DNA from: Eubacteriales bacterium
GTDB taxonomy: Bacteria; Bacillota; Clostridia; Lachnospirales; Lachnospiraceae
Direction of reading: 5' to 3'
DNA: 64,000 nt
Assembly (NCBI GenBank): GCA_030527715.1
Contig: JAUNAF010000001.1
Coordinates: 24,314-88,313 of the forward strand
Of this stretch, positions 1 through 9,158 are shown in pieces. Under the pieces are notes generated by a model. It made no database searches. It worked only from the letters and a program-made list of their open reading frames with translations, and was not told the DNA's origin. Made by a program: the position numbers and the translations under genes. Within the stretch, counting starts at the first letter, position 1, and every line of letters begins with the position of its first letter.

Positions 1-2363
1 TTAGAAACAATATACCGATGGTGGCGCTTCGCGGACTGACGATCCTTCCGACGATGCTGATTCACTTTGACGTGAGCAGAAAAATGTCGATCCAGGCAGT
101 CGAGGAGGCGCTGGCACAGGATCAGAAGCTGTTTGTGGTGACACAGAGAGATCCGGAAAAGGATTCCGTACAGAAGGAGGATCTCTACAGCATCGGAACC
201 ATTGTGAATATCACACAGATCGTGAAGATGCCGAAGGGCATTGTCCGCGTACTGGCAGAAGGCCTTTCCAGAGCAGAGCTGCTGGATCTGAGAAAGGAAG
301 ACTTTCTCGTGGCCGATGTCGCTGCCTATGTGGAGGAGGAGCAGGAGCTGCCGGCCGACTATCAGCAGGCGATGCTCCGCACTCTGAAGGATGCATTTGA
401 GAATTATGCAGTCCTGCAGGGCAAGATCGGACGTGAAGTGGTTCTTCAGATCCTGGAAGAGGAGGACCTCTCCCTTGCCTCCTATCAGATCGCTGCAAAT
501 CTGGCGCTGCATTATAAACAGAAACAGAAGATCCTGGAGACAGCGACCGTGCGCGAGCGCTGTGAGCTGCTCTGCAGTCTGATGGAGAACGAACAGCAGG
601 TCCTGAAGGTGCGCCGTGAGATCGAGGAAAAGGTCAAGGCAAGGATCGACAAGAATCAGCGCGAATATATTCTCAGAGAAGAGATGAAGATGATCCGCGA
701 GGAGCTGAAGGAGGACAATCTGAATGAGGCAGATCAGTTTGCCGAAGAGCTGAAAAAGCTGGAGGCAAACGATGCGGTGAAGGAAAAGATCCAGAAGGAG
801 ATCGATCGTTTCCGCAGTGTAGGCATGAATTCCGGAGAGAGTTCCGTGATCCGCGGATATATCGAGACGCTGCTCTCGATGCCGTGGGATAAGGCTTCTA
901 CGGATTTTGAGGATCTGCAGAGAGCCAGAGAGATCCTGGAAGCAGACCACTATGGTCTGGAGAAGGTAAAGGAACGAGTGCTGGAGTTTCTGGCAGTGCG
1001 CATGTTGACAAAGAAAGGGGACAGCCCGATTCTCTGTCTCGTCGGACCGCCGGGAACAGGTAAGACTTCCATCGGAAAATCGATCGCAAAAGCCTTAAAC
1101 AAGCAGTACGTGCGCATCAGTCTCGGCGGTGTGCGCGATGAGGCGGAGATCCGCGGACATCGCAGAACCTATATCGGAGCCATGCCGGGCAGAATCGCCA
1201 GCGGACTGAGATCCGCAGGCGTCAAAAATCCGCTGATGCTGCTCGATGAGATCGACAAGATGAGCAGTGACTACAAGGGCGATACCGCATCTGCGATGCT
1301 GGAGGTACTGGACAATGATCAGAACCGTGCCTTCCGTGATCACTACGTGGAGATCCCTCTGGATCTGTCGGAGGTGCTCTTTATTGCGACCGCAAACAGT
1401 GTTCAGACCATTCCGCGTCCGCTGCTGGATCGTATGGAGCTTATCGAGATCTCCAGTTATACCGAAAATGAGAAGTTTCACATTGCGAAGGAGCACCTTC
1501 TGCCGAAGCAGATCGAGCACAACGGTCTTTCGGACTATCGCGTGACGGTGACAGACGGGGCACTGCGCAAGGTGATTTCAGGATATACCAGAGAAGCCGG
1601 CGTCCGCTCCCTGGAGCGCAGGCTCGGTGAGATCTGCCGCAAGGCAGCCAGAGAGATTCTGGAGAAAAACAGAAAATCCGTCCGTGTGACGGAGGAGCGT
1701 CTGGAGCGCTATCTCGGCAAGGCACGCTACACTGTGCAGGAGCGCAATGAGCAGAATGAGGTCGGCATCGTCCGCGGACTCGCATGGACGAGCGTCGGCG
1801 GAGATACGTTGCAGATCGAGGTCAATATCATGCCGGGCAGAGGAGAATTCAGACTGACCGGACAGCTTGGAGACGTGATGAAGGAGTCTGCACAGGCAGG
1901 AATCAGCTATATCCGTTCCGTCAGCAGCACCTATCATATCTCCGACGATTTCTTCAAAAAGCAGGATATTCATATCCACATTCCGGAGGGAGCAGTTCCG
2001 AAGGACGGTCCGTCAGCGGGTGTGACGATGGTGACAGCCATGATCTCAGCGCTCACCGGAATTCCGGTAAGAGCAGACGTGGCAATGACCGGAGAGATCA
2101 CACTGCGTGGTCGTGTCCTTCCAATCGGAGGACTGAAGGAAAAGCTTCTGGCAGCAAAGAATGCGGGCATAAAAACCGTCTTTGTTCCGGAGAAGAACCG
2201 TGCGGATGTCGAGGAGATCTCAGACGAGATCAAAAAGGATCTGGAGATCTGCTATGCGCAGACGATGGCAGACATTCTGCCGAAGGCACTTGCAGGAGAG
2301 ATCCGACCGCACAAAAAGAACAAGAAGCGTAAGGAAAAGTCAGACGTGGAGAGTGAAGCATGA
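1..2363 (+). CDS. lon: ATP-dependent protease Lon (5' end outside window)
   Basis: Lon is a cytoplasmic hexameric AAA+ serine protease that degrades misfolded and regulatory proteins. The reading frame is open from base 3 and encodes RNNIP directly before the ATG at 18. Lon proteins normally have a few residues before the PMVALRG segment, so the real start lies upstream and the ATG at 18 is probably an internal Met. Counting from that Met, the N-terminal substrate domain spans about 1-200 and a coiled coil about 200-255. The Walker A motif GPPGTGKT is at 343-350 and Walker B (LLDEID) near 410. The C-terminal S16 protease domain has the catalytic Ser666 in PKDGPSAG and Lys709 in GGLKEK, with the 43-residue spacing expected of the Ser-Lys dyad. 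The C-terminus is a basic Lys-rich tail. The stop codon overlaps ysxC by 4 bp, so the two are co-transcribed. Confidence 0.97.
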   Translation, partial: RNNIPMVALRGLTILPTMLIHFDVSRKMSIQAVEEALAQDQKLFVVTQRDPEKDSVQKEDLYSIGTIVNITQIVKMPKGIVRVLAEGLSRAELLDLRKEDFLVADVAAYVEEEQELPADYQQAMLRTLKDAFENYAVLQGKIGREVVLQILEEEDLSLASYQIAANLALHYKQKQKILETATVRERCELLCSLMENEQQVLKVRREIEEKVKARIDKNQREYILREEMKMIREELKEDNLNEADQFAEELKKLEANDAVKEKIQKEIDRFRSVGMNSGESSVIRGYIETLLSMPWDKASTDFEDLQRAREILEADHYGLEKVKERVLEFLAVRMLTKKGDSPILCLVGPPGTGKTSIGKSIAKALNKQYVRISLGGVRDEAEIRGHRRTYIGAMPGRIASGLRSAGVKNPLMLLDEIDKMSSDYKGDTASAMLEVLDNDQNRAFRDHYVEIPLDLSEVLFIATANSVQTIPRPLLDRMELIEISSYTENEKFHIAKEHLLPKQIEHNGLSDYRVTVTDGALRKVISGYTREAGVRSLERRLGEICRKAAREILEKNRKSVRVTEERLERYLGKARYTVQERNEQNEVGIVRGLAWTSVGGDTLQIEVNIMPGRGEFRLTGQLGDVMKESAQAGISYIRSVSSTYHISDDFFKKQDIHIHIPEGAVPKDGPSAGVTMVTAMISALTGIPVRADVAMTGEITLRGRVLPIGGLKEKLLAAKNAGIKTVFVPEKNRADVEEISDEIKKDLEICYAQTMADILPKALAGEIRPHKKNKKRKEKSDVESEA

Positions 2364-2941
2364 TCGTTAAAAATGTAAATCTGGAAACTGTCTGCGGTAT
2401 CACCAGCGTTCTTCCGGTTCATGAGAAGATCGAGGTGGCCTTTGCCGGAAAATCAAATGTAGGCAAGTCTTCCCTGATCAATGCCATGGTCAATCGGAAA
2501 GCACTCGCACGTACGAGTTCTTCTCCGGGAAAAACGCAGACGATCAACTTTTATAATATCAATGACGCCATGTATCTGGTGGATCTTCCCGGATACGGCT
2601 ATGCAAAGGTCTCACAGTCAGAGAAAGAAAAGTGGGGAAAACTGATCGAGAATTATCTGCAGAAATCGCAGATGCTCAAGGCAGTCTTCCTGCTGGTCGA
2701 TATCCGCCATGATCCGTCCGCAAATGACAGGCAGATGTATGAGTGGATGGCATACAATGGCTATGAGCCGATCATCGTTGCTACGAAGCTGGACAAGATC
2801 AAGAGAAGTCAGGTCGCAAAGCAGGTCAAAGCGATCCGCCAGGGACTTGGCATGAAGGCAGACGGCATCGTGATTCCTTTTTCCTCTGAGACAAAACAGG
2901 GAAGAGAGGAGATCTGGGCACTGATTGATTCCTGGCTTTAA
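2360..2941 (+). CDS. ysxC: ribosome biogenesis GTP-binding protein YsxC/EngB
   Basis: Small GTPase of the TrmE-Era-EngA-YihA superfamily, needed for late 50S ribosomal subunit assembly in Bacillota. The 193-residue length is standard. The G1/P-loop GKSNVGKSS is at 30-38, the switch threonines follow at about 52-61, G3 DLPGYG is at 75-80 and G4 TKLD at 142-145. The final SSE motif (G5) is near 175. It starts in the lon stop codon (ATGA overlap) and lies 32 bp before valS. The lon-ysxC order is widely conserved in Bacillota, which supports the assignment. Confidence 0.97.
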   Translation: MIVKNVNLETVCGITSVLPVHEKIEVAFAGKSNVGKSSLINAMVNRKALARTSSSPGKTQTINFYNINDAMYLVDLPGYGYAKVSQSEKEKWGKLIENYLQKSQMLKAVFLLVDIRHDPSANDRQMYEWMAYNGYEPIIVATKLDKIKRSQVAKQVKAIRQGLGMKADGIVIPFSSETKQGREEIWALIDSWL

Positions 2942-2973
2942 ACACAGTCAGGGCAGATAGGAGGAGTAAGATT

Positions 2974-5625
2974 ATGAGCAGGGAGCTCGCGAAAACCTAC
3001 GATCCGAAAGGACTTGAGGATCGTCTTTATCAGAAATGGATGGATAATGGATACTTCCATGCAAAAGTAAATCCGGACAAAAAACCGTTTACCATCGTTA
3101 TGCCGCCGCCAAATGTTACCGGACAGCTGCATATGGGACATGCTCTGGATGAGACCATGCAGGACATCCTGATCCGTTTTAAGCGCATGCAGGGCTATGA
3201 GGCTCTGTGGCAGCCGGGTACCGACCACGCAGCGATCGCTACCGAGGTAAAGGTCATCGACAAGCTGAAAAAAGAAGGTATCGACAAAAACGAGATCGGC
3301 CGTGAGGAATTCTTAAAGCATGCCTGGGCATGGAAAGAGGAGTACGGCAGCCGCATCATCAATCAGCTGAAAAAGCTCGGAGCTTCCGCTGACTGGGAGA
3401 GAGAGCGTTTCACGATGGATGAGGGATGTTCCAAGGCAGTAGAGGAAGTATTCGTACGCCTGTATGAGAAAGGCTGGATCTACAAGGGCAGCCGTATCAT
3501 CAACTGGTGTCCGGTATGCCAGACCTCTATTTCCGACGCTGAGGTAGAGCATGAGGATCAGGATGGATTCTTCTGGCACATCAACTACCCGGTAGTGGGA
3601 GAGCCTGGAAAATTTGTTGAGATCGCAACTACCAGACCGGAGACACTGCTGGGCGACAGCGCAGTGGCAGTCAACCCGGAGGATGAGAGATATACAGATC
3701 TGGTCGGCAAGATGCTCAGCCTTCCGCTGACAGACCGTCAGATCCCGGTAGTCGCTGACGCTTATGTAGACAAGGAGTTCGGTACCGGATGCGTAAAGAT
3801 CACACCGGCACATGACCCGAACGACTTTGAAGTAGGAAAACGCCATAATCTGCCGGAGATCTGCATCATGAACGATGATGCGACCATCAATGAGCTCGGC
3901 GGCAAGTACGCAGGCATGGACCGTTACGAGGCCCGCAAGGCAATGGTGAAGGATCTGGAGGATCTCGGACTGCTGGTGAAGGTAGTACCGCATTCTCACA
4001 GTGTCGGAACACATGACCGCTGCAAGACCACCGTTGAGCCGATGATCAAGCAGCAGTGGTTCGTAAAGATGGACGAGATGGCAAAGGCAGCGATCGATGC
4101 GCTCAAGACCGGCGAGCTGACCTTCGTTCCGGATCGTTTTGACAAGACCTATCTGCACTGGCTGGAGAATATCCGTGACTGGTGTATTTCCAGACAGCTC
4201 TGGTGGGGACACCGCATCCCGGCATATTACTGTGACGACTGCGGTGAGATCGTAGTACAGCGCGGCGGAGCACCGGCGAAGTGCCCGAAGTGCGGAGGCA
4301 CTCATCTGACACAGGATGAGGATACACTGGATACCTGGTTCTCCTCAGCACTCTGGCCGTTCTCAACCTTAGGCTGGCCGGACAAGACTCCGGAGCTGGA
4401 GTACTTCTATCCGACCGATGTACTGGTAACCGGATACGATATCATTTTCTTCTGGGTGATCCGTATGGTATTCTCAGGTATGGAGCAGACTAAGAAGAGC
4501 CCGTTCCACCATGTTCTGATCCACGGACTGGTGCGCGACTCACAGGGACGCAAGATGAGCAAGTCCCTCGGAAACGGTATCGATCCGCTTGAGGTAATTG
4601 ACAAATACGGTGCAGACGCACTCCGTCTGACACTGATGACCGGTAATGCACCGGGAAATGATATGCGTTTCTACTGGGAGCGTGTTGAGGCAAGCAGAAA
4701 CTTTGCTAACAAGATCTGGAATGCTTCCCGCTTTATCATGATGAACCTGGAGAAGGCGGAGGTTCCGCAGCAGATGCCGGCAGATCAGCTGACACAGGCT
4801 GACCAGTGGATCCTGTCCAAGGTCAACACCCTGGCAAAGGATGTTACCGAGAATATGGAGAAATTCGAGCTCGGAATCGCTGTTCAGAAGGTCTATGACT
4901 TTATCTGGGAGGAATTCTGCGACTGGTACATCGAGATGGTGAAGCCGCGTCTCTACAGTGAGACCGATGAGACCAAGGCAGCAGCACTCTGGACGCTGAA
5001 GACCGTTCTTGGCAATGCATTAAAGATGCTGCACCCGTATATGCCGTTCATCACGGAGGAGATCTACTGCACTCTGAATCCGCAGGAAGAGTCCATCATG
5101 ATCTCTGAGTGGCCGGTATGGACCGAGGAGTGGAACTTTGCCGCACAGGAAGCTGCAGTGGAGACGATCAAGGCTGCAGTCAGAGAGATCCGAAATGTAC
5201 GTACCGGAATGAACGTTCCGCCAAGCAGAAAGGCAAGAGTCTACGTTGTCTCTGAGAAAGAGGAGATCCGTGACATCTTTGAGGCAGGAAAGCTCTTCTT
5301 TGCATCACTCGGATATGCCAGCGAGGTGATTGTTCAGGCAGACAAGAACGGCATTGAGCCGGATGCTGTTTCCGCAGTGATCCATGAGGCAGTGCTGTAT
5401 CTGCCGTTCGCAGAGCTGGTGGATATCGACAAGGAGATCGAGCGTCTGAAGAAGGAAGAAGCCCGTCTTGAGAAAGAGCTTGCCCGCGTCAACGGTATGC
5501 TGAGCAATGAAAAATTTGTCAGCAAGGCACCGGCAGCAAAGATCGAGGAAGAAAAGGCCAAACAGGCAAAATATTCCGATATGATGAAACAGGTGAAAGA
5601 GCGCCTGAGTCAGTTAGAAAAATAA
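2974..5625 (+). CDS. valS: valine--tRNA ligase
   Basis: Class I aminoacyl-tRNA synthetase that charges tRNA-Val in the cytoplasm. At 883 residues it has normal length. The HIGH-type signature is HMGH at 53-56 after PPNVTG, and the KMSKS loop is at 527-531. Between them lies the CP1 editing domain (about 190-330), which clears Thr-tRNA-Val. A zinc-ribbon-like pair (CDDC, CPKC) sits near 414-433. The anticodon-binding helical domain follows, and the last 65 residues form the Lys/Glu-rich coiled-coil arm typical of ValRS. A good Shine-Dalgarno, GGAGG, precedes the ATG. Only 32 bp separate it from ysxC, leaving no room for a T-box leader, so expression probably depends on the upstream promoter. 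Confidence 0.98.
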   Translation: MSRELAKTYDPKGLEDRLYQKWMDNGYFHAKVNPDKKPFTIVMPPPNVTGQLHMGHALDETMQDILIRFKRMQGYEALWQPGTDHAAIATEVKVIDKLKKEGIDKNEIGREEFLKHAWAWKEEYGSRIINQLKKLGASADWERERFTMDEGCSKAVEEVFVRLYEKGWIYKGSRIINWCPVCQTSISDAEVEHEDQDGFFWHINYPVVGEPGKFVEIATTRPETLLGDSAVAVNPEDERYTDLVGKMLSLPLTDRQIPVVADAYVDKEFGTGCVKITPAHDPNDFEVGKRHNLPEICIMNDDATINELGGKYAGMDRYEARKAMVKDLEDLGLLVKVVPHSHSVGTHDRCKTTVEPMIKQQWFVKMDEMAKAAIDALKTGELTFVPDRFDKTYLHWLENIRDWCISRQLWWGHRIPAYYCDDCGEIVVQRGGAPAKCPKCGGTHLTQDEDTLDTWFSSALWPFSTLGWPDKTPELEYFYPTDVLVTGYDIIFFWVIRMVFSGMEQTKKSPFHHVLIHGLVRDSQGRKMSKSLGNGIDPLEVIDKYGADALRLTLMTGNAPGNDMRFYWERVEASRNFANKIWNASRFIMMNLEKAEVPQQMPADQLTQADQWILSKVNTLAKDVTENMEKFELGIAVQKVYDFIWEEFCDWYIEMVKPRLYSETDETKAAALWTLKTVLGNALKMLHPYMPFITEEIYCTLNPQEESIMISEWPVWTEEWNFAAQEAAVETIKAAVREIRNVRTGMNVPPSRKARVYVVSEKEEIRDIFEAGKLFFASLGYASEVIVQADKNGIEPDAVSAVIHEAVLYLPFAELVDIDKEIERLKKEEARLEKELARVNGMLSNEKFVSKAPAAKIEEEKAKQAKYSDMMKQVKERLSQLEK

Positions 5626-5657
5626 GCCGTAAGGCAGTGATACGAAAGACAAAGCAA

Positions 5658-5711
5658 AAAGGAGCTGTTGCAAAACAGATGAGCAGTCATCTATGGAGCA
5701 ATGGCTCCTTT
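5658..5711 (+). other. two-tier inverted repeat between valS and addB
   Basis: The arms 5658-5671 and 5698-5711 are reverse complements over 14 positions with two mismatches (AAAGGAGC pairs with GCTCCTTT). A second perfect 6-bp stem, AGATGA/TCATCT (5677-5682 with 5687-5692), lies inside around a GCAG tetraloop. The RNA would form a long bulged hairpin. There is no T-run after it, so it is not a normal intrinsic terminator. It may be an attenuator, a processing or stability element, or a protein-binding site. Confidence 0.5.
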
Positions 5712-5735
5712 CACAAAACCGGAGAATAAAGGAAA

Positions 5736-8700
5736 ATGTCTTTACAGTTTATTCTGGGAAACAGCGGAAGCGGAAAATCCCAAACCTTATATCAGAAAAT
5801 AATCGATGCTTCGATACAGTCGCCGGAGACAAAATTCCTGGTGATCGTACCGGAGCAGTTTACTATGCAGACACAGCGTGAACTGGTACATCTGCATCCG
5901 GCAGGTGGCATCTGGAATATTGACATTCTGAGCTTTGCGAGACTTTCGCACCGTGTGTTCGAAGAGACTGCGGCGGAACAGCGAAGAGTTCTGGAGGAGA
6001 GCGGAAAAACACTGCTTCTGCGCCGGGCGGCGACCCGGGAGGGAGAGCAGCTGAAGGTGCTGAAAGGCAGTCTGAAAAAGCGCGGCTGTCTGAAACAGAT
6101 GAAGTCCATTCTCTCAGAGCTGGTGCAGTATGATATCGGCGAGGGAGAGATGGAACAGCTGATGGAGGCCTCCAGGACCAATCCGAGGCTTGCCTGCAAG
6201 CTGGAGGATATCCAGACCCTCTATGACGCATTTCAGAGAGAGCTTGAGGGCAAATATATCACTGCAGAGCAGACACTGGAGCTGCTGTGTGAAAAGGCAG
6301 CGGATTCATCGCTTTTGAAGGATGCAGTGATCGCACTGGATGGATTTACCGGATTTACACCGATTCAGAACAAGCTTCTGCGCAAACTGATGACGATCAC
6401 AAAAGAGATCTATGTGACAGTCACGGTGGATTCAGAGCGGTCTGCGGGTTACAGCAGAGAGCAGGATCTGTTCTATCTGAGCAGCAGGACCATACGGAGC
6501 CTGCGGATGATGGCAGAGGAGGAGGGCTGTCCGGTGCTTCCGTCTCTGATCTGCAGAGAGCCGGAAACTGCCAGAAAGACAGATCCGTCCATGCTGCGCC
6601 ATCTGAAGAGACAGCTGTTTCGCAGCGGTCACAGAATGTCGTTTGCGGTGTCGGAGAGGGCAGCAGAGGAGATCTCGCTGCATATCGCGACTGATCCGCG
6701 CGGTGAGGCGGAGGCGGCAGCACAGACGATCCGTTCACTGGTACAGAAGGGGTATCGTTACCGGGATATTGCCGTGATCGTGGGAGATCCGGCCTCCTAT
6801 GTGGAGCATCTGCCGAGAATCTTCAGGGACTATGACATTCCGTGTTTTATGGACCAGAAAAGAAATGTGCTGTCCAATCCGATGGTCGAGCTGATCCGCG
6901 CCCTGATGGAGATGCTCAGAAGGGATTACAGCAGAGAGACTGTTTTCCGCTGTCTGCGCACCGGACTGTGCAGGCAGGAGGCAGAGCACACGGATCTTCT
7001 GGAAAACTTCTGTATGGCAGCGGGGATCCGGGGATTTTCAAAGTGGAAAAAGAGCTTTGCGGAAATTCAGGGGAATTTCACGGAGGAACAGAGAGAACTC
7101 TGTGAGGCGCAGAGAGCGGCCTGGATGGAGCCGCTGCTGACACTGACCCCGCTTCTGAAGTCAAAGAAGACCACCGTGCGCGAAAAAACAGAAGGACTCT
7201 ACCGTTTTCTGGCGCATTATGATGTGCAGAGACAGCTGAGCAGCTATGAACAGCGGTTTCATGAGGAGGGCGAGGAAGCTTATGCAAAGGAGTATGCACA
7301 GGTATACGCAGAGGTGATCCGTCTCTTCGACAAAATGGTGGAGCTTCTCGGTGCGGAGACTCTGTCGCTGGAAGAATATGCAGAGCTTCTGGAAGCCGGA
7401 TTTGAAGAGATGAGGATCGGTATCATTCCGCCGACCTCAGACTGTGTGCAGGTCGGAGATCTGGAGAGAACCAGACTGAACCATGTAAAAGTCATGCTGG
7501 TGCTTGGCTTAAATGACGGCTGGGTGCCGAAGTCCGGAGGAAACGGCGGTCTGCTCTCGGATTTTGAGCGTGAACTGCTTGGCAGCTCCGGAGTGGAGCT
7601 TGCCCCGACGGCAAAACAGGAGAGTTATATACAGAAATTTTACCTTTATCTCGCGTTCACAAAGCCGACGGATCATCTGTATCTGTCCTGCTGCAGAACG
7701 ACGGGGGATGGTAGTGTCATGCGTCCTTCCTATGTGATGAGGACGATCCAGCGTCTGTTCCCGACACTGACGATCCATGATGAGTCCGGAAAGAGCTGTC
7801 TGAACGGCAGAGCATCAACACCGAAGAGCGCGCTGAAAGATCTGACTGCAGGACTGAGAACACTCGGCGGTCAGGTGGAAAATGATCCCTGGCTCGAACT
7901 GTATCAGTGGTATCGCGGGCAGGAGAACTATCAGGCACTGACGGATAATCTGATATCGGCTGCTTTTCTGACCTTTGACCGGAGCGGAATCGGAGCAAAG
8001 GCAGCGAAAGAGCTGTACGGAAGTATTCTGACCGGAAGTATCTCAAGGCTGGAGCAGTTTGCCACCTGCGCATGTAAGCACTTTCTTCAGTACGGACTGA
8101 GGATCACTGAGCGTCAGGAGTACCGCTTCCTTCCGGTGGATATGGGAAATCTCTTCCATGCGGCAATGCAGGCATTTGCGGAAAGAGTCAGAGACAGTGA
8201 ATACAGCTGGAAGGATCTTCCGGAGGAGAAAAGAGAACTGTTTCTCGATGAAAGTCTGCAGGCTGCTGCAGAAAAATGCGGAGGAGCGATCCTGCATGCG
8301 ACGGCCAGAAACGAGGCACTGCTTGCGCGCATCCGTCGAATCCTGAAAAGAACGGTCTGGGCGCTGCAGCTGCAGGTGAGGGCAGGCAGTTTTGTGCCGA
8401 CGGCCTTTGAGATCCCGTTTTCCCAGTATCGTGAGTTGGAGAGTGTCACGATCCCGCTGGAGGATGGTCAGATGCAGCTGAAGGGCAGGATCGACCGCAT
8501 CGATCTGAGCGAACAGGAGGATCAGATCTACCTGAAAATCGTGGATTATAAGTCCGGAAAAACAAAGTTTGACCTGAATGAGCTCTACTACGGACTGCAG
8601 CTGCAGCTGGTCGTCTATCTGAGCGCAGCGATGGAGCTGGAGGCACGGCTGCATCCGGAGAAGGAGATCGTTCCGGCAGGTATCTTTTACTCTTACATGA

Positions 8701-9158
8701 GGGATCCGCTGCTGGAGACGGATGAATCGCAGGTGGAGGAAGCAATGTTAAAGGCACTCTGCCCGAACGGACTGGTCAATGATGACCCCGAGATCCTGAA
8801 AAACCTGGACAATACACTCGCACCGGGGGAAAAGTCTGCAGTGATACCGGTGGATCTGACGACTAAGGGAGTCCCGTCGAAACGGTCGAAGACCGTCACC
8901 ACAGAACAGTTTCGTGAGCTTGGTGCTTTTGCACGCAGAAAGATGCAGGAGAACGGCAGCCGGATCCTTGCCGGCGAGACAGCACCGAATCCGTTCGAGA
9001 GAACTACGGGAAAGAGCTGCGATTTCTGCATCTACCAGTCTGTCTGCAGGATGGACAGGAAGATCCCGGGCATGATGATGCGGAAACTGAAGGAGTATTC
9101 GCAGGAAGAGCTCTGGGAGCTTCTGCGCACAGAGAAAGATACGGAGGAGAGCAAATGA
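5736..9158 (+). CDS. addB: ATP-dependent nuclease subunit AddB
   Basis: AddB pairs with AddA to form the Gram-positive counterpart of RecBCD, which resects double-strand breaks up to Chi and feeds RecA. The 1140-residue length fits the family. A Walker A motif GNSGSGKS is at 8-15; the rest is a degenerate UvrD-like helicase scaffold used for Chi recognition. The C-terminal RecB-type nuclease domain has GRIDRID followed by IVDYKSGK (about residues 920-945). The 4Fe-4S ligands typical of AddB are visible: Cys778 or Cys780 in TCACKHF, then Cys1095, Cys1098 and Cys1104 in the CDFC...C group. The ATG follows an AAAGGA site. It overlaps addA by 4 bp. Confidence 0.97.
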   Translation: MSLQFILGNSGSGKSQTLYQKIIDASIQSPETKFLVIVPEQFTMQTQRELVHLHPAGGIWNIDILSFARLSHRVFEETAAEQRRVLEESGKTLLLRRAATREGEQLKVLKGSLKKRGCLKQMKSILSELVQYDIGEGEMEQLMEASRTNPRLACKLEDIQTLYDAFQRELEGKYITAEQTLELLCEKAADSSLLKDAVIALDGFTGFTPIQNKLLRKLMTITKEIYVTVTVDSERSAGYSREQDLFYLSSRTIRSLRMMAEEEGCPVLPSLICREPETARKTDPSMLRHLKRQLFRSGHRMSFAVSERAAEEISLHIATDPRGEAEAAAQTIRSLVQKGYRYRDIAVIVGDPASYVEHLPRIFRDYDIPCFMDQKRNVLSNPMVELIRALMEMLRRDYSRETVFRCLRTGLCRQEAEHTDLLENFCMAAGIRGFSKWKKSFAEIQGNFTEEQRELCEAQRAAWMEPLLTLTPLLKSKKTTVREKTEGLYRFLAHYDVQRQLSSYEQRFHEEGEEAYAKEYAQVYAEVIRLFDKMVELLGAETLSLEEYAELLEAGFEEMRIGIIPPTSDCVQVGDLERTRLNHVKVMLVLGLNDGWVPKSGGNGGLLSDFERELLGSSGVELAPTAKQESYIQKFYLYLAFTKPTDHLYLSCCRTTGDGSVMRPSYVMRTIQRLFPTLTIHDESGKSCLNGRASTPKSALKDLTAGLRTLGGQVENDPWLELYQWYRGQENYQALTDNLISAAFLTFDRSGIGAKAAKELYGSILTGSISRLEQFATCACKHFLQYGLRITERQEYRFLPVDMGNLFHAAMQAFAERVRDSEYSWKDLPEEKRELFLDESLQAAAEKCGGAILHATARNEALLARIRRILKRTVWALQLQVRAGSFVPTAFEIPFSQYRELESVTIPLEDGQMQLKGRIDRIDLSEQEDQIYLKIVDYKSGKTKFDLNELYYGLQLQLVVYLSAAMELEARLHPEKEIVPAGIFYSYMRDPLLETDESQVEEAMLKALCPNGLVNDDPEILKNLDNTLAPGEKSAVIPVDLTTKGVPSKRSKTVTTEQFRELGAFARRKMQENGSRILAGETAPNPFERTTGKSCDFCIYQSVCRMDRKIPGMMMRKLKEYSQEELWELLRTEKDTEESK

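Noticed and set aside
2942-2973. T-box riboswitch for valS
   Set aside because: Only 32 bp separate ysxC and valS, far too short for a T-box leader.
3313-4305. A 330-codon minus-strand frame inside valS
   Set aside because: Antisense shadow of conserved ValRS sequence; no domain was recognised and no plausible promoter was seen.
5668-5697. Possible promoter TTGCAA-18-TATGGA before addB
   Set aside because: The -10 is poor and both boxes lie within the hairpin arms; a promoter cannot be supported from this alone.
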